A DNA stretch of 64,000 nt, from positions 930,001 through 994,000 of the forward strand of contig NZ_CP045393.1 of NCBI RefSeq assembly GCF_009363655.1, in the 5' to 3' direction. Of this stretch, positions 36,360-44,883 are shown piece after piece. Numbering within the stretch: the first letter of the stretch is position 1; the number at the start of each line of letters is the position of its first letter. A model generated the notes under the pieces. That model was not told the origin of the DNA. It made no database searches and saw nothing but the letters and a program-made list of their open reading frames with translations. The DNA is from Roseovarius sp. THAF27. GTDB lineage: Bacteria > Pseudomonadota > Alphaproteobacteria > Rhodobacterales > Rhodobacteraceae. A program made the translations under genes and the position numbers.

Positions 36360-36490
36360 CGTCTTATGCTTGTCGAAAATGGACGTCATAAGCTTGGAGA
36401 ATGGACGAGTCCGTGGCCGCCATCTGATGTGGGTCTAATGAAATCAGTAGCTTAGGATTCGGCGGTGGCCAAGTAATGCTTGCTGCGACA
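36360..36490 (+). repeat. Four related repeats, candidate transposon right end / TnsB-binding sites
   Basis: CGTCTTATGCTTGTCGAAAA (from 36360) and CGTCATAAGCTTGGAGAATG (from 36384) are adjacent imperfect direct repeats, both continuing to GGAC. Related copies are AATCAGTAGCTTAGGATTCG (from 36442) and CAAGTAATGCTTGCTGCGAC plus a final A (36470-36490). The shared GCTT cores lie at 36368, 36392, 36450 and 36478. Tn7-family ends carry several such sites and finish in TGT/ACA, as here. Confidence 0.5.
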
Positions 36491-36574
36491 CGCGCGCCCC
36501 GGCGTGAGGACCGCGCCCGCGCGCTGCTTGCTTTCCGATTTTTGAGCCGGAGCCGCGGGAGGCCGGGACCCGGT
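36491..36574. other. G+C-rich flank between the repeat array and paoC
   Basis: These bases hold no gene. The sequence becomes strongly G+C-rich immediately after 36490, in contrast to the repeat array to its left, and continues in that style into the paoC gene. It presumably contains the 3' end region of the pao transcript; no clear hairpin terminator was found. Confidence 0.4.
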
Positions 36575-38758
36575 CTAGACACCCATGGCCGCAAGCACCC
36601 GGTCGGGCAGGGCGGGGAAGTCGTAGACGCGATGGCCGGTGGCGTGTGCGATGGCGTTGAGGACGGCGGCGCCGGCGCCGGAGATGCCCAGCTCGCCGAT
36701 GCCCTTGGTCTGGATCGGGTTGGCCCAGTCGTCGCGTTCGTCCAGGAACACGACCTGCATGTCGCCGGGCACGTCGGCATGGGCCGGAACGTGGTAGTTG
36801 GCAAGATCGCGGGTCACGACATGGCCGTCGCGCGGGTCGGACTGCATGTCTTCGGTCAGGGCCGAGCCGATGCCCCAGATCATGCCGCCCAGGGCCTGGC
36901 TGCGGGCGGTTTTCTCGTTGAGGATGCGGCCCATGGCGATGACGCCCAGCATGCGCCGCACGCGGACCTCGCCGGTCCATTCGTTGACCGCAACTTCGGC
37001 GTAATGGGCACCGAAACCGGCGGAGAAATGGCTTTCGGCGGTCTTGCCGCTTTCGATGGTCGCCTCGGCCAGGATCTCGTCGGTGACGAGGTCCGACAGG
37101 GCGGCGTCCTGGTTGTCGCCGCGCGCGCGGCCGTCCTGCAGCGTCAGGGCGTCCTCGGCGCAGCCCAGGCGCTGGGCGATCTGCGCGCGCAGCTTTTTGG
37201 CCGCGAGGAAGGTGGCCGAGCCGGCGGAGCTGGCGCCGAAGGAGCCGCCCGAGCCTGCGGCACCGGGCAGGTCGGAATCGCCCAGGCGCACGTCGACCTG
37301 CGCGGGCGGAAGGCCCAGCATTTCGGCGGTGATCTGCGCCAGGATCGCGTAGGTGCCGGTGCCGATATCGGTCATGTCGGTTTCGACGATGGCCCGGTCG
37401 CCGGTCAGGCGGACGCGGGCGGAGGACTGGATCAGCATGTTGAGCCGGGCCGCCGACGCCAGGCCCATGCCGATCAGCCAGTCGCCTTCGCGGCGCGTGC
37501 CGGGCGCCCAGCGATCCGACCAGCCGAAGCGTTCGGCGCCGTCGGTCAGGCAGTCGGCCAGACGCGTGGCGCTGTAGGGCAGGTCGTTCATCGGGTGCGT
37601 CTGCGGCAGGTTGTCCAGCCGCAAGGTCAGCGGGTCGACGCCCAGGGTGTCGGCCAGTTCGTCTATCGCGGCCTCAAAGGCGAGCATCCCCACGGCCTCG
37701 CCGGGGGCGCGGACCGAGCCTGCGGGCGTGGCGGCGATGCGGGCGACGGTCTGGGTGAAGCTGAGACCCTTTGCGGCGTAGAGGAACTGCGAGGCCTGGC
37801 TTGTCGGCTCGGCGAAGCCTTCGTCGTCGAGGTTCGAGACGCGGTCATCGTGCGAGATCGCGGTGATCCGGCCGTCCGAGGTGGCGCCGAGGCGCAGGTG
37901 CTGTTCGGTTTCCGAGCGGCGCAGCACGGCGTCGAAGACGGTCTGGCGGGGCATGACGACGCGCACCGGGCGGCCCAGCTTCTGCGCCGCGACGGCGGCC
38001 GCGACGGCCTCGGGGCCGATGCCGAGCTTGGAGCCGAAGCCGCCGCCCACATAGGGCGACAGGATGCGGACCTGCGACGGGTCGATGCCCAGGGAATCCG
38101 CCAGCTCCTGCTTGTTGAAGCGGACCATCTGGAGCGCGCTGCGCAGGGTGAGCCTGTCACCGTCCCATTCCGCGATGGCGGCGTGGGGTTCCATCGCCGC
38201 GGAGACATGCGAGGGGGTGGTATAGGTGCGGTCGACCTTTGCATCGGCGGAGGCCCATGCGGCGTCGAAATCGCCTGCCGTCTCGGGGTCGCCGGTCTCG
38301 GTCTGCATGGGCGCGTCGGGTGTGACCTTGGCCTCGGTGGTTTCGTACTGCACCTCGAGGCGCTGGGCGCCGTCGCGCGCGGCCTCGAAGCTTTCGGCGA
38401 CCACCAGCGCGATGGGCTGGCCGTGGTAGTGCACCGCGTCGCCGGGCTGAACCGGGGCGGCGCCTGCCATTCCTTGCGCGGGGTTGCGGGTGAGGCGCGC
38501 ATCGGTGATCACGTCGATCACGCCGTCGATGGCGAGTGCGGCGTCGCGGTCCATGCCGGTGACCTTGCCGCGTGCGATGGTGGCGCGCACGAGGGCGCCG
38601 TGGACCATGCCGGCGACGGTGTGATCGGCGGTGTAGGCGGCGGAGCCGGAGACCTTCAGCGGGCCGTCGGGGCGGTCCATCGGCGTGCCGATCACGCCCT
38701 GTTTCGTCTCGTCCAGCAGGCGGGGCTGGGGGCTGTCCATTGTGAAGTGGTCTTTCAT
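36575..38758 (-). CDS. paoC: Xanthine dehydrogenase-family molybdopterin-binding subunit (PaoC-like)
   Basis: This 727-residue large subunit of a molybdenum hydroxylase has the cofactor-binding [10 protein letters not shown] (about residues 242-251), [11 protein letters not shown], and the catalytic Glu689 in [13 protein letters not shown], the base of the hydroxylation reaction. It oxidises aldehydes or heterocycles with water as oxygen donor. It overlaps the FAD subunit gene by 4 bases. Similarity in subunit order and the 4Fe-4S motif in the partner point to the PaoABC aldehyde oxidoreductase type. A longer open frame upstream (to 39100) is antisense-like. Confidence 0.9.
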   Translation of the reverse strand: MKDHFTMDSPQPRLLDETKQGVIGTPMDRPDGPLKVSGSAAYTADHTVAGMVHGALVRATIARGKVTGMDRDAALAIDGVIDVITDARLTRNPAQGMAGAAPVQPGDAVHYHGQPIALVVAESFEAARDGAQRLEVQYETTEAKVTPDAPMQTETGDPETAGDFDAAWASADAKVDRTYTTPSHVSAAMEPHAAIAEWDGDRLTLRSALQMVRFNKQELADSLGIDPSQVRILSPYVGGGFGSKLGIGPEAVAAAVAAQKLGRPVRVVMPRQTVFDAVLRRSETEQHLRLGATSDGRITAISHDDRVSNLDDEGFAEPTSQASQFLYAAKGLSFTQTVARIAATPAGSVRAPGEAVGMLAFEAAIDELADTLGVDPLTLRLDNLPQTHPMNDLPYSATRLADCLTDGAERFGWSDRWAPGTRREGDWLIGMGLASAARLNMLIQSSARVRLTGDRAIVETDMTDIGTGTYAILAQITAEMLGLPPAQVDVRLGDSDLPGAAGSGGSFGASSAGSATFLAAKKLRAQIAQRLGCAEDALTLQDGRARGDNQDAALSDLVTDEILAEATIESGKTAESHFSAGFGAHYAEVAVNEWTGEVRVRRMLGVIAMGRILNEKTARSQALGGMIWGIGSALTEDMQSDPRDGHVVTRDLANYHVPAHADVPGDMQVVFLDERDDWANPIQTKGIGELGISGAGAAVLNAIAHATGHRVYDFPALPDRVLAAMGV

Positions 38759-39759
38759 GCCGCGCTCCTTGCGATGTCTGTGCCCTTGGGGTCCGACAGG
38801 CCGGTCAACTGACGCATCGTGGCGATGAAGGTGCGGCGCAGGAGAGTGCGCTTGTACGCGGTGTCGGGATGCGGGGCCGGGTCGACGGTCAGGACGTCCG
38901 CTGCGCGTTCGAAAAGGTCGGTCGATGCAGTCTGGCCGGTCAGCATCCCGGCCACGTCGTCGTTCATCCACGGGTGCGGCGCGACGCTGCCGTAGGACAG
39001 GCTGAGATCGGTGATGGTGTCGCCGTCCATGTGCACGGAGCCCGCGACGGAGACCAGCGCGAAGGCATAGGAGGCGCGGTCGCGCACCTTGCGATAGCAT
39101 TGCCGGCTGCCGGCGCGGGGCGCGGGCAGGATGACGGCCGTCACGAGATCGCCGTCATCGAGCGCGGTTTCGATATCCGGGCGGTCGCCCGGACCGCGGT
39201 AGAAGTCGTGCAGCGGCACGCGGCGGGTCGCGCCGTCGGGGCCGTGGATCTCGACCTCGGCCTGCAGGGCGCTGAGCGCGACGGCCATGTCGGACGGGTG
39301 CGCGGCGAGGCAGTGTTCGGACGTGCCGAACAGCGCCAGCATGCGCCCCGCGCCGCCCTGGGCGGCGCAGCCCGCGCCGGGGCTGCGCTTGTTGCAGGGC
39401 TGCGAGGTGTCGTAGAAATAGGGGCACCGGGTGCGCTGAAGTAGGTTGCCGCCGGTGGTGGCCTTGTTGCGGATCTGGGCAGAGGCCCCGGCGAGGATCG
39501 CGCGGGAGAGCAGCGGCCAACCTGCGCGGATGCGCGCGTCATGGGCCAGCGCGGTGTTGGTGACGAGCGCGCCGATGCGCAGGCCGTCGCCGTCGGCGGT
39601 GATGTCGGACAGACCCTCGAGCCGGGTGATATCGACGAGCGTGGAAGGCGTGACCACCTGGATCTTCATCAGGTCCAGCAGGTTGGTGCCGCCGGCGATG
39701 ATCTGCCCCGCGGTGGCGTCGCTGAAATCGGTGGCGCGGTGATAGTCGAACGGTCTCAT
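38755..39759 (-). CDS. paoB: FAD-binding subunit with extra [4Fe-4S] motif (PaoB-like)
   Basis: This 334-residue protein has the FAD-binding [10 protein letters not shown] (about residues 23-32) and [10 protein letters not shown]. Right after it comes [20 protein letters not shown] (Cys112, Cys122, Cys131) with a further Cys150 in SEHC. This four-Cys insertion is found in PaoB/YagS and 4-hydroxybenzoyl-CoA-reductase-like subunits, where it binds a [4Fe-4S] cluster, and is absent from ordinary xanthine dehydrogenase FAD subunits. Overlaps both neighbours by 4 bases. Confidence 0.92.
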   Translation of the reverse strand: MRPFDYHRATDFSDATAGQIIAGGTNLLDLMKIQVVTPSTLVDITRLEGLSDITADGDGLRIGALVTNTALAHDARIRAGWPLLSRAILAGASAQIRNKATTGGNLLQRTRCPYFYDTSQPCNKRSPGAGCAAQGGAGRMLALFGTSEHCLAAHPSDMAVALSALQAEVEIHGPDGATRRVPLHDFYRGPGDRPDIETALDDGDLVTAVILPAPRAGSRQCYRKVRDRASYAFALVSVAGSVHMDGDTITDLSLSYGSVAPHPWMNDDVAGMLTGQTASTDLFERAADVLTVDPAPHPDTAYKRTLLRRTFIATMRQLTGLSDPKGTDIARSAA

Positions 39760-40259
39760 GTGTCAGCCTTTGCTGCCATGGCGATGGCTTCGCGGATCAG
39801 GGGATAGGCGGAGCAGCGGCAGAGGTTGCCGGACATGCGCTCGGCCATCTCGGGATCGGAGAGGTCGGGCGTGCCGAGATCGTCGCTGACGTAGGAGGGT
39901 GCGCCGTCGGCCATTTCGCGCAGCATGGCGGTGGCCGACATGATCTGGCCGGGGGTGCAGTAGCCGCATTGGTAACCATCCATTTCCACGAAGGCCTTCT
40001 GCAGGGCCGAAAGACGTTCCGGCGTGCCGATGCCTTCGATGGTGGTGATCTCGTCGCCGTCATGCATCGCGGTGAGGCAGAGGCAGGAATTCACCCGCTC
40101 ACCGTTCAGCAGGACGGTGCAGGCGCCGCATTGCCCGTGATCGCAGCCTTTCTTGGTGCCTGGCAGGCCGAGATCGTCGCGCAGCGTGTCGAGGAGCGTG
40201 CGGCGCGGATCATGCTCTACCTCGTGGGACTGGTCGTTGACGGTGAGGGTCGTCTTCAT
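39756..40259 (-). CDS. paoA: [2Fe-2S] subunit of molybdenum hydroxylase (PaoA-like, without Tat signal)
   Basis: This 167-residue iron-sulfur protein binds one plant-type [2Fe-2S] through Cys39, Cys44, Cys47 and Cys59 ([18 protein letters not shown]) and a second through Cys98, Cys101, Cys147 and Cys149 ([18 protein letters not shown]). E. coli PaoA has a twin-arginine signal for export; this one starts at [10 protein letters not shown] with none, so the complex is probably cytoplasmic. GGAG precedes the ATG at 40259. First gene of paoABC. Confidence 0.92.
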   Translation of the reverse strand: MKTTLTVNDQSHEVEHDPRRTLLDTLRDDLGLPGTKKGCDHGQCGACTVLLNGERVNSCLCLTAMHDGDEITTIEGIGTPERLSALQKAFVEMDGYQCGYCTPGQIMSATAMLREMADGAPSYVSDDLGTPDLSDPEMAERMSGNLCRCSAYPLIREAIAMAAKADT

Positions 40260-40486
40260 GGGGATCTCCGCGATCGCAGGGGCAGGGTCGCGGCCCCGGG
40301 GGGCGGGCCGCCTTTCACTGCCAACCGTTGCGGCGCCGGTCTGTTCCATGGCGGCGGCGATAGAGGCCCGGCTGCGCGGAACGGTCGCGCCACGGGGCGG
40401 AGTGGGCGGGAGGCGGCGGGATAGGGCGGGCCGCGTTCATCGAGAAGCGCCGGCCGCAGTTGAAGGACCGGCAGGGGCGCTTCCGT

Positions 40487-41212
40487 CTAGTCCCCGGACC
40501 CGGGCTTGAAGGACGCGGCGGACTGGTTGAACAGGATGCTGTTGTTGTCGACCCGGTGCCGCCCGCCATTCTGTTCGGACTTGTGCAGGTCGATGGCGCG
40601 TTGCACGGCCGGTCTTTGCTTGATCCGCGCGCGCCAGTCGGCCACGCGGGGGAAGGCATCGAGCGAGGCCCCCAGGGGTTTGGCGATGAAGGCCCAGGGA
40701 AAGGCCAGCATGTCGGCGATGGAATAATCGCCCAGGATGTAGTCGCGGGTTTCCAGCCGCGCCTCGAGCACGCCGAGGTTGCGGTCGTATTCGCCGAGGT
40801 AGCGCTTGAAGCCGTAGTCGCGCTCGTCCTCGGGCGCGTAGTTGCGGAAATGGCTGAGTTGGCCGCCCATCGGCCCCTGGTTGCCGACCTGCCAGAAGAG
40901 CCACTCCATCAGCTCCTTGCGGGCGCGCAGGTCGGTTTCCGGCGGGGCGAACCGGCCCACCTTGTCGGCAAGGTAGAGCAGGATCGCGCCGGATTCGAAG
41001 ACCGGCACGGGCGCGTCGCCCCAGCCCTCGCCCGGCGCGTGATCGACGATGGCGGGCATCTTGGCATTGGGGCTGATTTCAAGAAAGCCGGGAGCGAACT
41101 GGTCGCCCTCGCTGAGGCGCATCAGGACGGGGCGGTAGTCGAGGCCGGTTTCCTCGAGCATGATGGCGGCCTTCCAGCCGTTGGGGGTGGGGGCGTAGTA
41201 GAGGTCGATCAT
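40487..41212 (-). CDS. Glutathione S-transferase (Nu-class/YfcG-like)
   Basis: The 241-residue protein begins YYAPTPNGWKAAIMLEE (residues 5-21), the TPNGxK motif of Nu-class GSTs with disulfide-bond reductase activity, followed by ISPNAKMPAIVDH and FESGAILLYLADKVGRF for glutathione binding. It overlaps the CoA-transferase gene by 4 bases and is unlike the 16189-16890 GST in detail, though of the same class. The link to CoA transferase suggests handling of an activated organic acid. Possibly co-transcribed with paoABC downstream. Confidence 0.9.
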   Translation of the reverse strand: MIDLYYAPTPNGWKAAIMLEETGLDYRPVLMRLSEGDQFAPGFLEISPNAKMPAIVDHAPGEGWGDAPVPVFESGAILLYLADKVGRFAPPETDLRARKELMEWLFWQVGNQGPMGGQLSHFRNYAPEDERDYGFKRYLGEYDRNLGVLEARLETRDYILGDYSIADMLAFPWAFIAKPLGASLDAFPRVADWRARIKQRPAVQRAIDLHKSEQNGGRHRVDNNSILFNQSAASFKPGSGD

Positions 41213-42423
41213 GCGGTGGGGTCCTGTGTGTCGGTGGCGACGCCGTCCGTTATCATGGCGTCGATCTCGGGCTCGGCATAGCCCGCCTCGGCCAGAACGG
41301 CGCGGGTGTCCTCGCCCAGCCGCCGGGCGGGTGCGGGGCGGTCCGTGGGGGTGGCCGAGAACCGCGCGGGCGTGCGGGCCTGGCGCAGCGGGCCGGCCTG
41401 GGGGTGGCCCTGTTCGAGGATGATGCCGTTGGCTGCGACCTGCGGGTGGGCGTAGACCTCGGCCCGGGTCAGGACCGGGGCGCAGGGCACGTCATGGGTG
41501 CCGAGACGCTCCATCCAGTTGGTGGTGGTGTCCGTCAGCAGCGCCTCCTGCGTCAGTTCCAGGCGGGCGGGCTTGTTCTCTTCGCGGGCCGCGACGGTGG
41601 CGAAGCGCGGGTCGTCCAGCCAGTCGGGCCGGTTCACCGCGGCTGCCAGCCCCGCCCAGGTGCTGTCGGTATGGGCCGAGACGGCCATCCAGCCATCGGC
41701 GGTCTGGTAGATCAGTTCCACGAAGGTCTGCGCATCGGCGCTTTTCTCGGGCGTCACCTCGTCGCCGATGAAGGTATAGCCGGCCATGTCGGAACTCCAC
41801 AGGAACGCCAGGACCGTGTCCAGCATGGAGATCTGCACGTGGCTGCCCTGGCCGGTGCGGCTGCGGGCGAGAAGGGCGGCGGTGATGCTTTGGGCGGTCT
41901 GGATCGCGGTCAGCTTGTCGGGCAGGATGGTGCGGACCAGCCGGGGGCGGGCGGCATCGGCGCCGCCCTGCACGCTGGCCAGACCCGAGAGCGCCTGGAT
42001 GAGCGGGTCGTAGACGGGTTTGCCGGCCCAGTCGCCCTGAAACCCGAAACCGGCGATGGAGGTGTAGATGATGTCGGGGCGCACGGCGCGCACCGCGTCC
42101 TCGCCCAGCCCGATCCGCTCGGCCACGCCGGGGCGGAAGTTCTGCACGAAGACATCCGCCGTCCGGCAGAGGCGCAGCGCGGCCGCGACGCCGCGCGGAT
42201 CCTTGAGGTTCAGGGTGACGGATTTCTTGCCGCGGTTGTTGTTGAGGAACGAGGCCGAGAAGCCGCCGCGCCGCCCGGTCACCTGTCGGCTGTGGTCGCC
42301 GCCCCTGGGGTGCTCGATCTTGATCACCTCGGCGCCCTGGTCGGCCAGCGTCATCGTGGCCAGCGGGCCAGAGATCATGGTGGTCAGGTCGATCACCCGA
42401 AAGCCGTTGAGCGGTCCTGGCAT
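41209..42423 (-). CDS. CaiB/BaiF-family (class III) CoA-transferase
   Basis: This 404-residue family III CoA-transferase starts LNGFRVIDLTTMISGPLATM (residues 5-24) and has IKIEHPRGGD, SFLNNNRGKKSVTLNLKDP and the probable nucleophile Asp139 in PVYDPLIQALSG, by analogy with formyl-CoA transferase Asp169. It moves CoA between organic acids, for example to activate a carboxylate for breakdown. It begins the block CoA-transferase-GST-(paoABC). A short non-coding gap separates it from the upstream regulator on the same strand. Confidence 0.92.
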   Translation of the reverse strand: MPGPLNGFRVIDLTTMISGPLATMTLADQGAEVIKIEHPRGGDHSRQVTGRRGGFSASFLNNNRGKKSVTLNLKDPRGVAAALRLCRTADVFVQNFRPGVAERIGLGEDAVRAVRPDIIYTSIAGFGFQGDWAGKPVYDPLIQALSGLASVQGGADAARPRLVRTILPDKLTAIQTAQSITAALLARSRTGQGSHVQISMLDTVLAFLWSSDMAGYTFIGDEVTPEKSADAQTFVELIYQTADGWMAVSAHTDSTWAGLAAAVNRPDWLDDPRFATVAAREENKPARLELTQEALLTDTTTNWMERLGTHDVPCAPVLTRAEVYAHPQVAANGIILEQGHPQAGPLRQARTPARFSATPTDRPAPARRLGEDTRAVLAEAGYAEPEIDAMITDGVATDTQDPTA

Positions 42424-42536
42424 GTGGTCGGTCTCCGTCTGGGCGCGTGGCGGCGCCGGGATGCAAAGGATAGCGCGCGGGCGCGGATCGTCGCGTCGGT
42501 GACGGCCCGGGCCGGGGCGGTGGCCCCGCGAAACCG

Positions 42537-43058
42537 CTAAAGCGAGGCGGCGGCGCGGCTGGCCTGGTCGTACTGGCCCGAGAGGCCGCGCAGGATGCGG
42601 GCGATCTCGCGCAGTTCCTCACCGCTGAGGCCGGTGCCGCCGGAGGCGTCCAAAAGGCACTGACGGCGCACGTCGCGGTAGGACTGGCAGAGGTCGCTGC
42701 CCGCGTCGGAGGTGCGATAGAACACTTCCTTGCCGCGCTTTTCGGACACGATCAGCCCCGCCTTGGACAGCTTTCGCAGGGCGTAGTTGACGGTGTGCGT
42801 GTCCTCGATGTTGAGCAGGAAGCAGATGTCGGACAGGCGCTTGTCGCGGTTGCGGTGGTTGGTGTTGTGCAGAATCAGGATGTCGAGCGGGTTGAGTTCG
42901 CCCTGGCCCGCGGCGGCCATGCAGCGGGTCATCCAGCGGGAGAACGCGTTGTAGGCGATGATCAGGCCGAATTCAAACTCCGAAAGTTCCCAACCTTCTC
43001 CTTCGGCCAGGTGGCGCGAGGAGACGATGCGGCGGTTTTCCGGTTGGGATTTTTCCAT
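42537..43058 (-). CDS. MarR-like winged-helix regulator
   Basis: This 173-residue regulator has an N-terminal helical segment, then a winged helix centred on RLSDICFLLNIEDTHTVNYALRKLSKAGLIVSEKRG (about residues 74-109, read in pieces), with the wing VFYRTSDAG. ATG 43058 follows GAGAGG; longer in-frame starts lack homology. It is divergent from the TRAP transporter-pxp operon, whose promoter contains a 21-base palindrome, so it is the likely repressor there. Related proteins in the group are annotated only as winged-helix DNA-binding. Confidence 0.8.
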   Translation of the reverse strand: MEKSQPENRRIVSSRHLAEGEGWELSEFEFGLIIAYNAFSRWMTRCMAAAGQGELNPLDILILHNTNHRNRDKRLSDICFLLNIEDTHTVNYALRKLSKAGLIVSEKRGKEVFYRTSDAGSDLCQSYRDVRRQCLLDASGGTGLSGEELREIARILRGLSGQYDQASRAAASL

Positions 43059-43216
43059 TCTGCGGCCTCTCATTCTTTGGCGAAACGCTGGCATTTCGTT
43101 GACTTTTTCACATTTTGATGTGCCGCGCAATTCTTCCGGTCCGGGGCGTTTCCGCGGCTCCGGCACGGTGTCGAACCTTGCGGGGGCTGCGCCTGAAAAA
43201 CACCGTAGGTGACAAA

Positions 43217-43248
43217 ACGTTGACAAATTGCAAACGTATCGTCAATAT
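43217..43248 (+). promoter_or_regulatory. Promoter of TRAP-pxp operon with overlapping palindrome
   Basis: TTGACA (43220-43225) and CAATAT (43243-43248) with 17 bases between resemble a sigma-70 promoter. The segment 43217-43237 is a near-palindrome: ACGTT and AACGT outer arms with CAA/TTG inner arms around a central A. Overlap with the -35 box suits a repressor site, most simply for the divergent MarR-like protein. Confidence 0.5.
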
Positions 43249-43281
43249 TCCGTCATTGAATAAGTCACAGGGAGAAACGTG

Positions 43282-44253
43282 ATGACACTGATGAAGACAC
43301 TGGGCGGCGCGGCGGTTGCCGTGGCGGCGCTGGCCCTGCCGATCAAGGCCGAGACGTGGGACATGCCGACGCCCTATCCGGATGCCACGTTCCACACGGT
43401 CAACATCGCGGAGTTCGCCAAGGACGTCGAAGAGGCGACCGGCGGCGATCTGGCGATCAAGGTCCATTCCGCGGGCTCGCTGTTCAAGCACCCCGAGATC
43501 AGCAAGGCCGTGCGCAGCGGGCAGGTGCCGGCGGGCGAGTTCTTCCTGTCGCTGCTGGCCAACGACAACCCGGTCTTCGGGGCGGATTCGCTGCCCTTCC
43601 TGGCGACCAGCTATGACGAGGCGCAGGCGCTGTGGGCCGCGCAGGAAGAGGTGATCACGCAGCTGCTGGACGAGCAGGGGCTGATGCCGCTTTACGCCGT
43701 GCCGTGGCCGCCGCAGGGGCTCTATACCACGAAGGAGATCACGTCGGTCGATGACCTGGCGGGCCTGAAGTTCCGCACTTACAATGCCACGCTGGAGCAG
43801 TTCGCGAACCTCGCGGGCGCCGCGCCGACGCAGGTGGAAGTGCCGGACATTCCGCAGGCCTTCAGCACAGGGCGCGTCGAGGCGATGATCACCTCGCCCT
43901 CGACCGGGGTGAATTCCAAGGCGTGGGATTTTCTGACGCATTACACCGACATCCAGGCGTGGATTCCGAAGAATATCGTCGTGGTGAACAAGCGGGCCTT
44001 CCGCCGTCTGGACGAGGACACGCAGACCGCCGTGCTTGAGGCCGCCGAGGCCGCCGAGGCGCGCGGCTGGGAGATGAGCAAGTCGGAAGCCGAGGAGATG
44101 ACGCAGGTCCTGAAGGACAACGGCATCACCGTGGTCGAGCCGTCAGAGGAGCTGACCACCGGCCTGCAGGAGATCGGTGCGCAGATGCTGGAGGCGTGGA
44201 AGGAAGAGGCCGGCGAGACCGGGCAACAGCTTCTGGACGCCTACGAAGGCTGA
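43282..44253 (+). CDS. TRAP transporter substrate-binding protein (DctP family)
   Basis: This 323-residue periplasmic protein has a Sec signal (about residues 1-23, ending LPIKA). The mature part has the DctP pattern AGSLFKHPEISKAVRSGQVPAGE and LKFRTYNATLEQFANLAGAAP, with the ligand-binding Arg in KFRTY and IPQAFSTGRVEAMITSP. ATG 43282 follows GGAG. As the first gene of an operon that continues into pxpBCA, it probably captures 5-oxoproline (pyroglutamate) or a related lactam carboxylate. Confidence 0.93.
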   Translation: MTLMKTLGGAAVAVAALALPIKAETWDMPTPYPDATFHTVNIAEFAKDVEEATGGDLAIKVHSAGSLFKHPEISKAVRSGQVPAGEFFLSLLANDNPVFGADSLPFLATSYDEAQALWAAQEEVITQLLDEQGLMPLYAVPWPPQGLYTTKEITSVDDLAGLKFRTYNATLEQFANLAGAAPTQVEVPDIPQAFSTGRVEAMITSPSTGVNSKAWDFLTHYTDIQAWIPKNIVVVNKRAFRRLDEDTQTAVLEAAEAAEARGWEMSKSEAEEMTQVLKDNGITVVEPSEELTTGLQEIGAQMLEAWKEEAGETGQQLLDAYEG

Positions 44254-44325
44254 CGCAGGCAGACCGGCCCGAGGTGCGCGCCAAGACGCGCCCGGGCCAT
44301 CCATCATCCGACAGGGAGACACCTC

Positions 44326-44874
44326 ATGCGGCGCGTTCTTGACACGCTTTACCGTGCGGCCGGCGGGCTGGCGGCGCTTTTCATCCTCGCCATCGTCGTG
44401 CTGGTCTTTGCGCAGGTGGGGCTGAACCTTGCCGACAAGATCACCGTCGGTCTGACGGGCAAGGGGCTGGGGGTCACCATCCCGTCCTATGCCGATTTCA
44501 CCGGGTTCTTCCTGGCCGCCGCGAGTTTCCTGGCGCTGGCCTATACGCTGCGGGCCGGCGGGCACATCCGGGTGTCGCTGGTCACGCAGGCGCTGGGGGA
44601 GCGCAGCCGCCACGCGTTGGAGGTTCTCGTCACCGCGATCGGCCTGGGCATGTCGGGCTTTGCCGCGTGGTACATGATCCTGCTGGTGCTGGAGTCGCAT
44701 GAGTTCGGCGACAAGAGTTCCGGCATGGTGTCGGTGCCGCTGTGGATTCCGCAGGTGCCGGTGGCGCTGGGGTTGATCATTCTTGCCATCGCGCTGGCCG
44801 ACGAGCTTGTCGGGCTGCTGCGCGGACGCTCTGCCAGCTGGACCGGCAAGGGCGAAAACCTGCTCAAGGAGTGA
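44326..44874 (+). CDS. TRAP transporter small permease (DctQ family)
   Basis: This 182-residue membrane protein with four hydrophobic segments is the DctQ subunit; SYADFTGFFLAAASFLALAYTLR (two pieces, about residues 56-78) includes the conserved DctQ core. GGGAG precedes the ATG. It pairs with the large permease ten bases downstream. Confidence 0.92.
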   Translation: MRRVLDTLYRAAGGLAALFILAIVVLVFAQVGLNLADKITVGLTGKGLGVTIPSYADFTGFFLAAASFLALAYTLRAGGHIRVSLVTQALGERSRHALEVLVTAIGLGMSGFAAWYMILLVLESHEFGDKSSGMVSVPLWIPQVPVALGLIILAIALADELVGLLRGRSASWTGKGENLLKE

Positions 44875-44883
44875 GGTACGCCC

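Larger units (their letters stand above)
30524..36490 (+). mobile_element. Tn7-like transposon core (left end not located)
   Basis: Four overlapping genes tnsA-tnsB-tnsC-tniQ, a terminator, and an array of four related repeats ending in ACA at 36490 make up a Tn7-like element. G+C rises sharply right after 36490 (CGCGCGCCCCGG...), supporting that position as the right boundary. The tnsA-side end must lie left of 30524, in 29.0-30.5 kb or farther. No cargo, tnsE or cas gene is evident, so within this window it appears minimal. Coordinates here cover only the certain part. Confidence 0.75.

Noticed and set aside
30524..36490. CRISPR-associated transposon (CAST)
   Set aside because: No cas gene or CRISPR repeat array was seen near the tns operon, and its TniQ is long with HTH modules, as in TnsD-type targeting, rather than the short Cascade-linked type.
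36476..38812. Very long open frame (about 778 codons) on the plus strand opposite paoC
   Set aside because: It is an antisense shadow of the G+C-rich paoC gene; the translation is low-complexity Gly/Arg/Ala with no family resemblance, while the minus strand gives a full molybdopterin-binding subunit.
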